This document shows, piece after piece, positions 45,964 to 58,552 of a DNA stretch of 64,000 nucleotides. The notes under the pieces are model-generated. The model worked only from the letters and a program-made list of their open reading frames with translations, was not told where the DNA came from and made no database searches. The stretch covers positions 134,145,138 through 134,209,137 of the forward strand of contig JAPTHN010000001.1 in the NCBI GenBank assembly GCA_026936325.1. Direction: 5' to 3'. Position numbers and translations under genes: made by a program. Position 1 is the stretch's first letter. Every line of letters begins with the position of its first letter. This DNA comes from Platynereis dumerilii (lineage: Eukaryota > Annelida > Polychaeta > Phyllodocida > Nereididae).

Positions 45964-47510
45964 TAGTTGATTAAGTCACTATAGTGGACTATAGTAGACT
46001 GAAGTGGTGTGTAAACTTTCTTAAAACATGTCATTTGAATTCGTCCTTGGCTTGAAGACCTGCTTGAACATTCAGTAATTACAAAGGGCCAAGTTGGGCA
46101 GTCAGAATGCATAACACCCTTGACAAAAAATTGACAAAAACGTTTCAAGAAAATATACCTTAATGAAAGACAAACATGCCTCAACAGCACTTGAAACCAT
46201 GCATCTTCAAGGATGGGGTATTGTTAATTGGTGTGAAGTGCTTAGATGACTTTTTCTGTCATAACATGGATTTTCTTTGCTCATCCGTCAACCGAGGGTC
46301 ATTATTTTTATCCCCCAGTTTCCTGTTTTCATTGTATTTCAGAATTTTGTGTTTGCCTCTAAATTAAAATCTATAATTGGTAAATTTGACCTATACTATA
46401 GTTGCCAGTGCTTGTAGACATCCCACGACAACATGATTGTTGTAATCTGGCATAATCCATCAATCAGTCAATTTGTTAATCAGCAAACTCACTCAGCTCA
46501 GTCAATCAATCAATCTTATCAAAACCTGACTTCAAGTGGTTGCCTCATGGCCCTCGTGGCATCTCAGTAATTGTGTCTGTCTTTCTGACTGTCTATCCAG
46601 CTGCCTACCTAGCTGTCTGTCTAGCTAGCTGGCTAGTCCCAAACAACTGACATCCAAGTCGAAACTGGTTTTACTTAACTTTCTGTCTATCTATCTAAAT
46701 GACCTTTAATGGGACACTTTTTGCTAGCTTTTGGAGCAGTTGTATGTCCACAAGGTCCAGCAATGGTGGTTGCAATGTTAGCATTGTCCACAAGGTGCAG
46801 CACCAGTATTCGAGGAAAACCTGAGAAAGAAATGCAAGACTGCACTCCAATGACTCCACAGTCATCAGACGACTTGTGATCATTTTGTGAGATCCCTGTG
46901 GGGTTACCTCTTGCAAATTTATAAGAATTTTGACATGGTGTGTAATCTCTGGCCAAATAAACACATGAATAAACAAAGAATTTCTCACACGGTTATCTAA
47001 GCTGCTTCAGTGATAAGATGCAGATGACATGGAATCAGTTCTGAGTTGTTCTTTGATTCTCTATCAGCTTCAGGTTGCTCAGGGATTCAGGAATGGCTTA
47101 GTACATGCTTATAGCTACAAGGGTGGGTGCTTAGGCCTGCCTCACACATGGCCATTACCACCTTGGGACATATTTCCCCAAATCTGTGTTGTATTAACTT
47201 AATGTGAGGGATTTGATGAATGTTGGTTTAGCCCTTCATCAGCTGCACTAATGACCATTCTTATCTTGTTATAAGCAGCTAATGAAGGTGGACGGATCTA
47301 CTATAGTTGGCACCACATATCAACATGCCCTGAGTAGTTCTGCTACTGATCATAGCAAATCCAACCCACAAATGGCCATAAATAAGATTAAAATGAGATT
47401 CAGTCTGATAAATATGATAAAAGTCAATATGAACTCCTGATGCTGAGAGCCTGAAATACACAAAATCTCACACAAAAATGATCTACAGCAAGCCAGTATT
47501 CTACTGGTAT
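45964..47510. other. gene-free; decayed AATC and CTAG-type short repeats
   Basis: At about 46455-46510 AATCAATCAGTCAAT-like words recur; at about 46575-46695 TCTATC/TGTCTAGCTAGC-like words recur. TGTCCACAAGGTCCAGCA at 46746 is repeated 42 bases later as TGTCCACAAGGTGCAGCA. Confidence 0.5.
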
Positions 47511-47518
47511 ATCTTTCG

Positions 47519-47640
47519 ATTATCTGTTTGTTCATGACTCCACGAAAGCCTTTGACAGCACATACGATTGATTAGTTAATCTCCAATATATCTTGAAGCT
47601 CACCTCCTCATGTTTTCACCTCTGGTCAACTTTTGGAAGA
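47519..47640 (+). pseudogene. possible LINE reverse-transcriptase motif A remnant
   Basis: The plus frame reads FDYLFVHDSTKAFDST, similar to the non-LTR reverse-transcriptase motif A (F-[VL]-D-x-x-KAFD-x), followed by a stop and WSTFGR-like sequence. A KAFD core alone occurs by chance about once per window of this size, so support is weak; its position 0.8 kb from a better RT fragment on the other strand raises it a little. Confidence 0.25.
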
Positions 47641-48163
47641 AACCTTCCAGCTCTTTTTGGTCTATGCATGGACGAATTATCAGATTATTGATGATCTGTG
47701 TAACATCTTTATGTTTGGTTTGTCATGAATCTATTGTTATAATTAACATATTTCCTTCTTATGTTACAATTTATGACATTTCGATGTATCAATAAGCATT
47801 TCCTGGCTTTCCCCATGCAGTGTATCTACATTTGGTTCTCGTTTCTCAGACCATAATCGGTTTGTTACTCATCTGGTCAACTTTACTTGATGTTTTTGTC
47901 CTAAACCAACAATGGTATCTTTCATGAATTGTATGACATAACTACCATATTTCCGTTGCACAAAGTCATCCAATTGTGATTATTAGCAATCGTTTTAATC
48001 TTCAGTTCTCTTCTGTTCCATCTTTTTCTTTTCTGATTGTTTGTTATTGATCTCAGTATCATATTGTGGTGATAGTTTCATGATTTGTCTGATGTAATGA
48101 CCATGTTTCCCTTGATTGTAAATTTCCTGGCTTCCTGTGGATTCCATTTAGTTAATTTCTCTG

Positions 48164-48520
48164 TTATCTTCCTTCATTTCTCTTCCCAGCATTCTTCAAT
48201 TCTCTTCTTAGACTTTGAAGACAGGATGTTATGTAACCATTAAACCACAACAGAGGTGAGCCTGAGAGACAAACATGCTGGTCAGCCTGCATCCTTGGAC
48301 CGTCTAGACATGAGGCATTGCTGAAAAAAGGAAATGACCTCCTAATTATGTCACAATCAAGCATTTCAACATGGTCGAAGGCTTTCTTGTAGTCTTTCTT
48401 GTCTACAAACGCATAAGATAATGATTGAAGATTGAACCCAAGTTTCTCTCTCTTCACTTGCATCGACACCACATGCAGGCATATCAAAAACTTCCAAAAA
48501 CGTATGATCGAATCAGATCA
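48164..48520 (-). pseudogene. Degraded LINE reverse transcriptase fragment
   Basis: The minus frame reads REKLGFNLQSLSYAF then VDKKDYKKAFDHVEM. This is the classic non-LTR RT motif A context (AFVDYKKAFDHVE) with a three-residue insertion that looks like a local duplication (gacaagaaa/gactacaagaaa). About 40 residues on, SGSPLLWFNGYITSC then LQSLRRELKNAGK fits motif B (QGDPLSPLLFN) and the following helix of RTE- or CR1-like elements. The YADD motif C is not found downstream, upstream frames are closed, and no 5' or 3' end is visible, so it is a dead fragment. Confidence 0.65.
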
Positions 48521-50190
48521 AGAGACAAAAGTTTCGTCATTAATAAGCTTTCTTACTTTTTTGATAGAAACAAATCACACAAATGTAAACAGAAATGGGA
48601 ATTCACTCGAATTTAAGAAACCAAAGGTTCCGAGATGCTTTTTCATCTGATCTTGACAAACAAACTTAAATTGTTTAAAAGCCAATAATGCTTCATATCA
48701 TAAAAGTATACCAGCAATGCAGTCTATTGTAGCAGCTTCATACATGTTTGATACAAAACATATTAAATGGCAGGGATTGACAGGCGAGATTACAGATGGA
48801 TACTAAGCTCACAACCACTTACTCAAATCCAATCAGATCTACCCAGGACACTTGGTAGACATGTGTGCAACAACAACTTCATGGAGGAGGTTTCTTCGTG
48901 TTGTTGCTGTGTGTTTCTTGGGAGATCAAAGTCTTCAAAGAATGCAATAATCCCAAGTTATCTTTACACTTGTGTCAGATTTGTGAGGGCAAGTTACTGA
49001 CCACTCATGGAGGGTCTTCACCCCACAACATACACTTCAAAAGAATGGTCATCTGCCTCCTGTTGCTGCTGTGTTTACCATCATCTGGTCCTTGTAATTG
49101 GATCACCTTAAAGGTTGGGGTAAATCCTGGATCCTTCATATCCCTATGGGCTTCTATTTGATCAGCTTTTTCTCTTAGGTCACTCTCTGGACCCCTCCAG
49201 ACTCCAGATTAACCTATAGGTACCACCCAGGGTCCCTGAAATTGCTTTTGACCTCTGCACATGACCCCTAAGAGCTGGGCAACAAATGGCTCTAATTTGC
49301 AGATATGACTTATTTTGATAAGCCCCTGAGCACTTCAAGCACAAAGTGGCTCTCTTATAAGTATACTATTTAGCATAGTAGGGTTTAAATATAGCAATCT
49401 ACCAACTTCAACAGTCACTCACTCAGTCACTTACACACAGTCTTTAATCCTGGATATTTATGTATTTATGAGATGGCCAGTGGGTCAGTGGGCCAAAATG
49501 AGCCCAGATTGGCTTGTTAGGAGAAATCGAATCTGGCTTCAGAAGGAAGCCTACTTTGACAAGATCATTCATCTGTGGGGCAACCGAATTTAGGACACCA
49601 TATCTGACTACAAGCCATATCTGACTACAACATGACTGACTACTAGTGTAGTGGAGGTCACTTAAGCCTATTACATCATGTAATGAGTCAGGGTGAGATA
49701 GGACAGCTGTGAGCCTGAGATTAGCAAAGCCCTCCTAAAAGTACACCCAGCAATTTGGATGGGATTTTGACAACTGTTAAAAGCAAACTTGGCCTGATCT
49801 TCTGATGATCACCTGTTGATCTTTGTTGATAATTGTATGTTGATCTTTAGATAGCATCTGTTGATCTTTAATGGATCTCCTTTGATCTTTTGGATCTCAC
49901 ATTGATAACAACAATTAAATGGAATCAACTTGGCATCAAGTGATGGAATTACTTGATGGAATCAAGTGATTATAGGATCCAAATTGGCACCATCCACCGA
50001 GTCCAGTGCCTTTGTCCAGAACTTCACAGAAATAAACAGACCTAAGCTAAAAACTTCACACCATTATAGGCACAATGGCTGAGGTGCAGTTTATTTTTGC
50101 CTGGGGGGATTTCCAACCCCTATAACAGACCTTTAGATTGGAGGGTTCTTACTTCTTACTACTGCACAAAGTTGTGGTCTGGCTGCCAGT
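48521..50190. other. no recognisable feature
   Basis: No supported gene. Short TTGATCTTT/TTGATCTTTAGAT echoes at about 49812-49895. Confidence 0.4.
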
Positions 50191-50199
50191 GGCTGGTGA

Positions 50200-50650
50200 T
50201 GTATTATGATCAAACTGACCACTGTAGATCCTGCAGTCTTTGTTGGATCAAATTCCACAAATAGAATAACAGAGCAATTTGAGTTAAGATATACAGAAAG
50301 CAGTCCAGATTATAAACTCCTTCTCATGGCATGATCACCACTATGATGGTCAATTGAACAAAAATGCAGTTTGTGGAGTTCAGTATTTTAGATATAGTCC
50401 TTTAATGCTAATTGTGACCACTAGATATCCTGCAGTCTGTATAAGATGAAAATTCCAGATCACCACAACAGGCATAAAACTTTATTAGAAATGATGGTCA
50501 CTTTGGGATATATGCAGTTTGTGGTTCTTGAATCATCTCTCTACACCTGCACAGGTGAAAATTCTTCACAGCTTGACCAATAAACTGACCACTTCAGAAC
50601 CTGTAGTCTTTGTAAGATCAAATTCCAAAACAGGTTTTCTGAATCACATA
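50200..50650 (+). repeat. Diverged tandem repeat, about 170-200 bp, 2.5 units
   Basis: GACCACTGTAGATCCTGCAG (50218), GACCACTAGATATCCTGCAG (50416) and GACCACTTCAGAACCTGTAG (50588) each precede TCT, GT, AGATCAAATTCC or AGATGAAAATTCC. Between them ATGATGGTCA, then ATGCAGTTTGTGG recurs at about 50345/50370 and 50492/50515. Confidence 0.75.
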
Positions 50651-50728
50651 ATTCAAATTGTGCCTATGAAGACGAAGATTATGCAACATATTTGACTTAG
50701 TTGTGACAATACTTCCATAATCTTATTG

Positions 50729-51262
50729 TTACTGTAGTAAATGTGGAATTTTGTGCAATTTGTGGGTTTCTGCCACTTCGCTTATGGTCTTTTCATGCAA
50801 ATTTTCTTTACTGCAAATCTTGCTTCTGATTGTAAAAGGTCCCTGCCACAAAATAATGTTCCCACCACAAGAAATTTCCCATGCGGCAGTGTGGCCTGAT
50901 ATGTTGACGTCTAATAAGTGATAATCGCCATTTGAGAAAGAAAACAGCACTCTGGGAAATTCCACACAAATTGCATAAAGTTCTTTTGCACAACATGTTT
51001 TATACAAACTTGTTTTATGCCAACTATTCAGGGTTATTCCTAATCTTTCTGATCTTGTTACACAAACTATTAGATAACTGTAAGATATTTGTAAGTCTGT
51101 GGGGCAAAATGGAATTATGGGGTAAATAAACTGGATATGTGTATAAAGGTCTTGGGGTTGGGCTGTGTGTGGAGGACAAACCAAGACCTGCACAATTGTG
51201 TATACAATGCATACATATATATATACAAAATCCCTGATCTTCATACACTTAAAGATATACAC
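50729..51262 (-). other. 177-codon open frame, unsupported
   Basis: The minus frame is open but starts with Y/I/C-rich low-quality sequence. The second half is more protein-like (LLDVNISGHTAAWEISCGG). It lacks CpG enrichment and recognisable domains, and overlapping frames are open. Probably chance. Confidence 0.12.
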
Positions 51263-51599
51263 TTATATAGACATTATATAGTCCCCTATTTGATTGAGAT
51301 CAGAGTGCAATAATCTGAAGTTGGTATTGCACACATTATTTCACCTTAAAAACACAATACAATTCGTGACGAAGAATTAAAAGCATTCTCACACCAACAA
51401 TGCAGAAAGGATAAAAAAAAAAGGTGCTTTTGACATGTTGAACAGTTCTAGAACTATTTGAGACTAAAAGACTCTAAAATGGCATATAGGAGCAAACAGG
51501 TCATCATCATGTTCTGCTAGTGTCAAGAATGCACTGTAGATCCCTTCCTGCAAAATTAGAGGTGAGCTCTACATAAAGGTTTGTTATGATCTATTGCAG

Positions 51600-51746
51600 C
51601 AATATGTGATTCAGAGAAAAGGAAACACCTCTATTTTCAAATGACAGCAAAGATGGCAAGATCGAAAGAATTTTTGTGCAGGAATGGTTTGGCAAATGCA
51701 GTCGGGTTACTCAGGTCACATTTTTATTGCGATAAAGTGTCATCAG
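51600..51746 (+). CDS. weak internal exon candidate
   Basis: GATCTATTGCAG precedes and GTCATCAG|GTAAGG follows 147 bases. One frame is open (phase 1 at both ends), including RSKEFLCRNGLANAV then GLLRSHFYCDKVSS. The acceptor lacks a strong pyrimidine tract and CpG is low. No family recognised. Confidence 0.18.
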
Positions 51747-51749
51747 GTA

Positions 51750-52568
51750 AGGTCAGGTTTTCAAACTGTGCAAGGCAGTGTGGTCTTGGTCAAAGATGGA
51801 TCCAATTGGTCGAAGAGCACTTCAGGTCTTGCATCCAGTTTTTGAGACTTTCTTGGATGCTGTCAAGGTCAAATTTGGTCATTTGCAGCACAACTATAGT
51901 TGTGCTTTGAGTTATTTCAGAGGTCTGGATACAGATAGATGGTGATTGGAGGATGAAGATTGATGAAAGGCAATCGATAATGATTGATAGACGAGGAGAC
52001 CTCACTTGGAAGAAATTGGACCATGAACCGGATGGTCTATGGACATCCCTAGAGGTCCTTCGCAGCTCAAGATGTCACCGCAGGGAGATCGAAGGATGGG
52101 GATAGATGGATGGATGAGGATCTGAAGTAGTCAATGTTGATACCAAGTTTTATCCTTATGTTTGAAAGTCAGACCATTAGAAGTACAGAGTCTTTCACAG
52201 TGATGTCAAGAATGAAATGTGACAAAAAAGTGTTGGGTGCCAAGGTGCCAGGGTGCAGGCTAGGTGCTGCAATTTGAATGCCACGTTGAGCAGTTAAGAA
52301 GGAACATTATGCTTTGCCACATCCTGTGTGGGATCCAAGTCACTGGATCTTCTTGTGAGGGAACTTGTGAAGCATATTGCACATTTTTGTGGTTGGAATT
52401 CAGTCATGTAAGAACATAACACTGTATATACACACACCTTAACTCTGAGAGTCTCTCACAAACCTCATGAAGGCTCAAAGAGCTTCATGGCTTTGTCCTA
52501 TGGGAGCTCTATAGTCTGAGTATAAAACCTCAGTAGGTCATCTTCTTCTTATTTTTTTTGGAAATGTA
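51750..52568. other. no recognisable feature
   Basis: No supported gene. GGATGGGGATAGATGGATGGATGAGG-like short repeats near 52093-52120. Confidence 0.4.
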
Positions 52569-52693
52569 CAGTGGCAGATCCAGAGGGGGCCAAGACCACT
52601 GAGATAATTGTAGCATTTATATATGCGACACCGCAGGTTGTGAATGTCGAAAAGCCATGGCCCCCCAGACGTCGCGGTTTGGATCCACCACTG
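52569..52693. mobile_element. Short CAGTGG-ended MITE (hAT-like), 125 bp
   Basis: CAGTGGCAGATCCA at 52569 is matched in reverse complement by the right end (CAGTGGTGGATCCA, ending 52693), and both ends carry a G/C-rich subterminal stretch (GAGGGGGCC / GGCCCCCC). This end type is common among hAT-derived MITEs of invertebrates. No 8-bp target duplication is visible, so it is old or recombined. Confidence 0.6.
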
Positions 52694-53475
52694 ACGCGCT
52701 TCAACCTGGTCTATGCTGGAATACATGTCATATAACAGTCTTATACTGAAATAATGTGCAGTAAATTTATGCATGTAGAACTGAACATTAAATTTTATAA
52801 AATTAACGACAGAGAAGGAAGTAACACGTTATCTGACACCGCGGTCCAGCATTGCAGTGGTTTGCCATAACAGCGAATTACCGTCAATTATACAGCGTCA
52901 CTATATTTTCTGAACAATTTGAATTTCAATTGCAAGCTCAATATACTGCATTGTTGTATTTTCTTACATATTGCTATAACTGTACACTAATTTCAGCAAA
53001 GTTATGAAGTTGACGTATCTCCCTGTTAATTTTTGTTAAAATGCATCGTGGCTCCTCGCTGTATACCAGTCATCATAGGGCAAGCATATAAATTGTATAA
53101 ATTAAAAAAAATATACTTGATATATATATTGTAAACAAGTTGCAGTTAATCTAACAGTATCTGTAATGAGGAAACACAAGCAATAGAAATCTGACAGGAT
53201 CGGTCTCCGCAGACTGATTTGCAACAATGTCGCTTAAACTTTTACGCACTTTATTTTACAGTGTTTAAACTATGCGTATATACCTGCCGACATTGTATTG
53301 AAGGTATATGTATACCCTTATACACAGAATTTACTGCAGTGGTATTTGGAATTCAGGTTTCTTCACATTTGGAGCTAAAACCACATGTCAGGGAATGTTG
53401 TTTTTTTAGTGTGCTTGTCAGAGGTGCTGTCAATGTCACGTCAAGGCTGTGTATATCCCTCTCTGGTGCTTCCTG
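52694..53475. other. CpG-retaining interval, no supported gene
   Basis: CpGs are relatively frequent at 52800-53290. ATGCATCGTGGCTCCTCG at 53041 and ATGTCGCTTAAACTTTTACG at 53227 begin short protein-like frames that close quickly. It might be a 5' region of a gene, but no donor supports it. Confidence 0.3.
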
Positions 53476-53664
53476 CACTCTAAAAAATGTCGGGACAAAA
53501 TAGGTTTTTTAGATTCAAAATGGTTTTTTGAAAAACCAAATTTCAATGCAAAACCAAAATGGATTTTTAAAAAAATCCATTTTGGTTTTTTGCATTGAAA
53601 TTTGGTTTTTCAAAAAACCATTTTGAATCTAAAAAACCAATTTTGTCTGAATTTTTTTAGAGTG
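53476..53664 (-). mobile_element. Hairpin MITE, CACTCT family, copy 4 (inverted)
   Basis: 189 bp; the left end carries TGTCGGGAC and the right end GTCTGAA, so it lies opposite to copies 1-3. The six-base homopolymer is now in the right arm, agreeing with the inversion. The 2-bp duplication is TG (CTG|element|TGTACC). Confidence 0.9.
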
Positions 53665-55129
53665 TGTACCTCAACAGGGACCCTTTAACATTGTTCTGTG
53701 GTTTCCAGAGCTCTAGTGAAACTAGATTGACTTAACTTTTGATGTGGTCGCCTCAGGAATCTCTAAGTCCCACTAGGAAATCTTGAAAGTCCCACTTGAC
53801 CACTATTGTTGTCAGTGCAGTGCAAACTGACCAGTTATATACACTTAGATCTTATAACTTATGCAGGTATGAGAGGCATGTGCTCAAAAACAACAGTACT
53901 GTGAAAACAAAGTTGTTGCCCTTGGAACTAAGTTTGACTGTCGGTTGAAATACAGTTTTTGAACATTAAATAATTTAGGTCATATTTTTCAGTTTGTTTG
54001 GTGTACAGGAAATGTGTTGTCAAAATTTTCTAATCGGATGTGTCTCCGCCATCTATATGAAAAATTGGGAAAAATTAAAAAATAGACACTATATTGTTTC
54101 CGGAAACTTACGTTTGCAATACTCCCTTTTCTGCAAAATTGCTAAATAAGTCCGCTTAGTCAAGCTATAATGTATGCATTTTTAGTGGACCGCCCTTTCT
54201 GTAGCCAACTCGGTCTTTCGAAGAATTTGTCTCTTGGTGTGGTAAATTTCATCATTTTGTTTGAAAAGTCAGTTGTAAGGAGTTATATTGTACAATACGT
54301 TTTGATAACATTTCTCTGAAATTAATATTTGTACTTGATCTAGCCACTTGGATTATTTTTTGGTATTGATATCTAGCTTTATAAGTTCATCATTCTCTTA
54401 ATTACTTGTGTCATTTCTGACTCTTGCTGATAACAAGACATCTCAAAATGATCTAATGTCATCTTTCTAACCATGCACTTTCAGTTTGTACAGGAAATGA
54501 CAAAGGCCATGATGTACACTACATATATTGTTGTTTTGACATTTTCTTTGACCCCCCCCCCCCTGACGAGATAAGATATACAAAGTCCATTATGGTACAA
54601 ACAAATTTATGTACCACTACTAAACTACTAATCTAAGTAATGCTCACTTTTAAATGTCCTTTATCACACCTCAGTGACTTGACTGGACATGAACAGCTTG
54701 TAAACACATCACAGTTATTATAAGCAAATGAATGAAATAGGTTGGTGTGGGGGGAAGTAGGTTGGTGAATTTGTGAATTTAGGGCAATTTACAGAGATAT
54801 AAAAGGTATTTAAAGTGGATATGGGGGAATAAATGAGGACAGAATGAGATGGGAAGGCATTTGGTTGGGACCTCCTGTAAACTTCTCTCCATGACTTCCC
54901 AATAACCACTCCTTCCCAATGTATCAAGACCCATTCCCCAGGTATGGTGGTAGTACTCCCCACTGACAATGCTTAATGAATCTATCGCTATGTAAATTGC
55001 TCTTCTTAATGTCATGCCAATCTTGGACCATTCTTGGACTCCCTGCTTTGTTAGCCATTCAATCTTGGCTTGAAAGTCTTGGCCAAATCTTGACAAAATC
55101 TGTTGCTAAATCTGTATAATCTTGCACAA
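53665..55129. other. no supported gene
   Basis: A C run lies at about 54552-54563. CpGs are modest near 54034-54220. Nothing recognised. Confidence 0.4.
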
Positions 55130-55600
55130 GTTACGTAAGGTTTCCCCTAATGAATCTAAAAAGTCTAATTAAGGCAGTGCACATCCCATACAAAATCCCA
55201 TTTCTGACACCATTGGAAGAACATTGAGCTATAATTGTAGGTTTGGCCATGGTGAGAGTGCCATGTACATGTCATTGTGATGCCATTGTGTAGCTAAGAA
55301 TGTACCTTAATAAACACCTTCACTAATTGTCATGTACCTGCACCTCAAGATAGCAATTAACTCCATTCCCTTTTCTTTTAAATTCTTTCCAAAATCTTTG
55401 GGACTATACTTACACTGCATGGTTTAATGAAGGGAAAGGATTTAATGAGGTCACTTCTAATTAAGAACAAGCAAAACCATGTACCTCACAAACTTAATTT
55501 GTAACTTTCCTGCCAAACTTAATTAGAATTTGCAATTTAACCATTGTCTCCACTCCATTTAAGCAAAAAGGCAGAACATTAAAATGCTTGGGAAGTCCAG
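55130..55600. promoter_or_regulatory. candidate TAATTA-rich cis-regulatory block
   Basis: Homeodomain cores recur: TCTAATTAAGG (55164), GCAATTAACT (55353), TTCTAATTAAGAAC (55455), CTTAATTTG (55493), CTTAATTAGAATTTGCAATT (55518). The sequence lacks simple repeats. It resembles the 10.2-10.8 kb block. Confidence 0.25.
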
Positions 55601-57391
55601 TTCAAACAAAACCCTGAAATCTGTGCAACTGTGCTTTTCAAGAACTCCAGCAATGTGAGTGACAATCAAAAGTTTAGCATTTCTGTGTTTCATGTATCAA
55701 TGTGGACCAAACTCACTTTCTGAATAACTAAACTATGGTAATAGAGTGACGTGGTTTTCATTAAGCAGGATAATGACACTTAAAAAATAAAAATAATTCT
55801 CAAATTTACATGAATATTGAATTCTATTTGCAGACAGGACTTGGCTGAAATGATTAAGGATCAACGTACGGGAGGGAGCATGGCATTGTAGTGCTAAAAT
55901 TGCTTAATTGGGATACAATGATAAGAAAAGGGATTTCTCTCAAATATAGTTTTCTGAAAATCATGCACTAGGATGTCTAAAATCCAAATTGGTCTCCATG
56001 CTCCTATAGCCTTCTGTAAACATGACAGGTGACACATGACATAATGGATCAGCCCAGATCGAGGGCAAATGCACCCATTGATCCTGGAGCAGCCAATTAA
56101 TAAAAGCTAATTTGATGAACAATGCTGTATGTGGAAGTATGTGATGCAATCTGTATTTGTCCAACTTGAGATTGGTCGAGATAAAGGTCACCTGAATCAG
56201 GTGTTGTGTGCAGAGATCACTACAAAGGGATGTCCAATCAAACAGATTAAATGGCATGTTTCACAGGTAAACATAATGACGCAACACAGGTGAGTCCTTA
56301 CAATCAGCATAATAGTTTTCTTGAGAACAACAACAAAATAATGGGGACAATTATAATGCACCTTGCCCCACAACCTCAAAAGAACAAAAGGGCTCGAAAT
56401 GACACAAAAGAACTCAAAGGAGCTCAATGGGAAGATGTGTGCTGATGATGGAATTTAGTAATTATGTGGCCTGACAAGAATCATATTTATTTACCCAATT
56501 AGCCACCTTCATAACAGATCAAAGGATGAGCCCACCTCATTTACCTGTGGAGAATAGGAGGCCCAGGAGGACCAACATGCAAACAATGTGTTTCTTTTTA
56601 ATGAGTGAATGGGGGACAACACAGGGGTTGCCACTGTATCAAATGCAGTTTAATCAAACCCCTGGACCATGCAATGTTAATTTTGGCCAGTGAGTTCCAG
56701 GAAATTACTATAGAGCCCCCCTCTCCCTCCACAGGGCCTGCACGAAAATAAGGCCCAAGAAGACAAAAGTTTGCATGCTAAACGTCCAAGGTTTGCTGGT
56801 TAATCTCACCTAAACTCGTCACACTGACAGATCACAAGTTACAAATTCTGAATGACTGACAAACAGGTGCAAATCAACCCAAACACTGCCACACTAATGT
56901 TGCTTGGTCACCCAACACTTATAATTGTTCCTCTGTTTGGGGTAAATGCATAGGGTAAAATACTGTGAAGCTATTCCACTAGTCCTGGAATGGACAGTTT
57001 TACAAATGCATGCAATTCTGACACAAAACACCAACAGCAATGGGATATGCATTTGAACAAATGCTGGACCTCCTTTTACTAGAATTGGCACACTACAGGT
57101 CCACAACAATACTATGTGCAACAGTATCCATTCTATGATGTATCCACAATAAACAGAACTGCACATAACCAGCTACTCTCTTTGTTATAGTCAACAATGA
57201 GCACCAATAAACGAAAATTTCCAAAATGGTCTCCATCGCCTGTTATGAATGTTAAATGGTCCTGCTGCTGGACCAATTGCATAACATGAAAATGATACAG
57301 CTTTTACCAGAAAGAATTCAAGACATTACCAATTCTAATACCAAGTGAACTTGAACTCACTGCTCAGCCAAATTAAGCAAATTGAAACACA
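55601..57391. other. no supported gene
   Basis: A strong donor-like CACAG|GTGAGT occurs at about 56289 without an evident exon. Otherwise unremarkable. Confidence 0.4.
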
Positions 57392-57399
57392 TTGTTCAG

Positions 57400-57992
57400 T
57401 AGGCCTGTGTCGATCGAGCAAATGCTCGATTATCGCTCATCTGCATGCCTGCTCAGAAATGATCGAAACAGCCCTTCCAAAAATCGATTTTTGTGTAGAA
57501 ACCTCATGTTTAAGTTCAAACTTTATTTTCTGACAAAGACCAATGTTGTCTTCTTAAAACTGAGCTGAAAACATGCTGTCAAAGTCCAAAGATTAATCTG
57601 CCGAATTTTTTTTTGCATCATGGGGGATAATCTGCAGATCACAGTGGTTGAAAATGTTTTTACTTTATGTTATTTATTGTATTCAACCCCCGAAAAAGAG
57701 GCAAAAAAACAAATGCACACACTAAAACAATACAATTTACTTGCAAATAATAAAAACATTATCACAAACGTTTTTTTATAAATAACAGGTCGAGCAGACA
57801 ACATTTTCAACCACAGCACTCTGCAGATTAGGTGTGACACAGTTTTTTGCCGAGGTGGAAAGGCAAGCAAAATGACGTTTTTGGTTGAATAAAGCATCTA
57901 AATTTACTGAAACACTCGAAATTGCTCGATTATTGATCGATTTTGAGGCCTCAAGCATCGATTTTGTGGGTTATCCCCGATAAACAGGCTTA
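57400..57992. mobile_element. Non-autonomous hAT-like element, 593 bp
   Basis: An exact 8-bp direct repeat TTGTTCAG borders it (57392-57399 and 57993-58000), the target size of hAT elements. Ends are TAGGCCTGT and, reversed, TAAGCCTGT. Subterminal GCTCGATTAT occurs near both ends (57425 and 57914), and ATCGATTTT words recur, typical of transposase-binding repeats. No transposase frame remains; the interior is AT-rich. Confidence 0.85.
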
Positions 57993-58000
57993 TTGTTCAG

Positions 58001-58552
58001 TTCTTGACAAATTGTGCCAGTCAGTCATCATTTGTTACAATAGAATCATAACAATCGACATTTACTTTTGTGATAGTAAAGAGGTATAAACTTCCAGTAA
58101 ATACAAAATGATCAAGATGCAACGTGTATCTTTGTGATGATCTTGAATAAATCTGAATTAATCTAGACTAAAGTTGACAAATGACAATGCTTCATTGACC
58201 TTAATGACCTGCAGATATCGGGAATGATCGTATTCCGCATAATTTGCAAAAATACGGGACGTAAAGCCCAATGCATCAACCTGTTATGCCCAACACATGT
58301 TAATTTAGAGATGAGACATTACTTCATTTAGTGATGTTGACACAGTGATGTAACATATATATGCATTAGTCTGTTACTGTACTTTATCAATGATTATCAT
58401 CAAAAGTAATGTTATTATCAAGATTATTATCAATAATCATAAATATTATGAATAATTTGGCTGCAAACACACCTGTTTCCGATCCAGACCGTTGCCCCAG
58501 CATCTGGACCATGAACAAGATGCGGATGATTGTACAGTTGCTTTTATCTACA
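58001..58552. other. no recognisable feature
   Basis: TTATTATCAATAATCATAA-like AT-rich sequence near 58405-58455; no gene. Confidence 0.4.

Noticed and set aside
48865-49161. 98-codon ORF with hydrophobic and Cys-rich parts
   Set aside because: It overlaps another open frame, has no splice or start support, and reads as chance composition.
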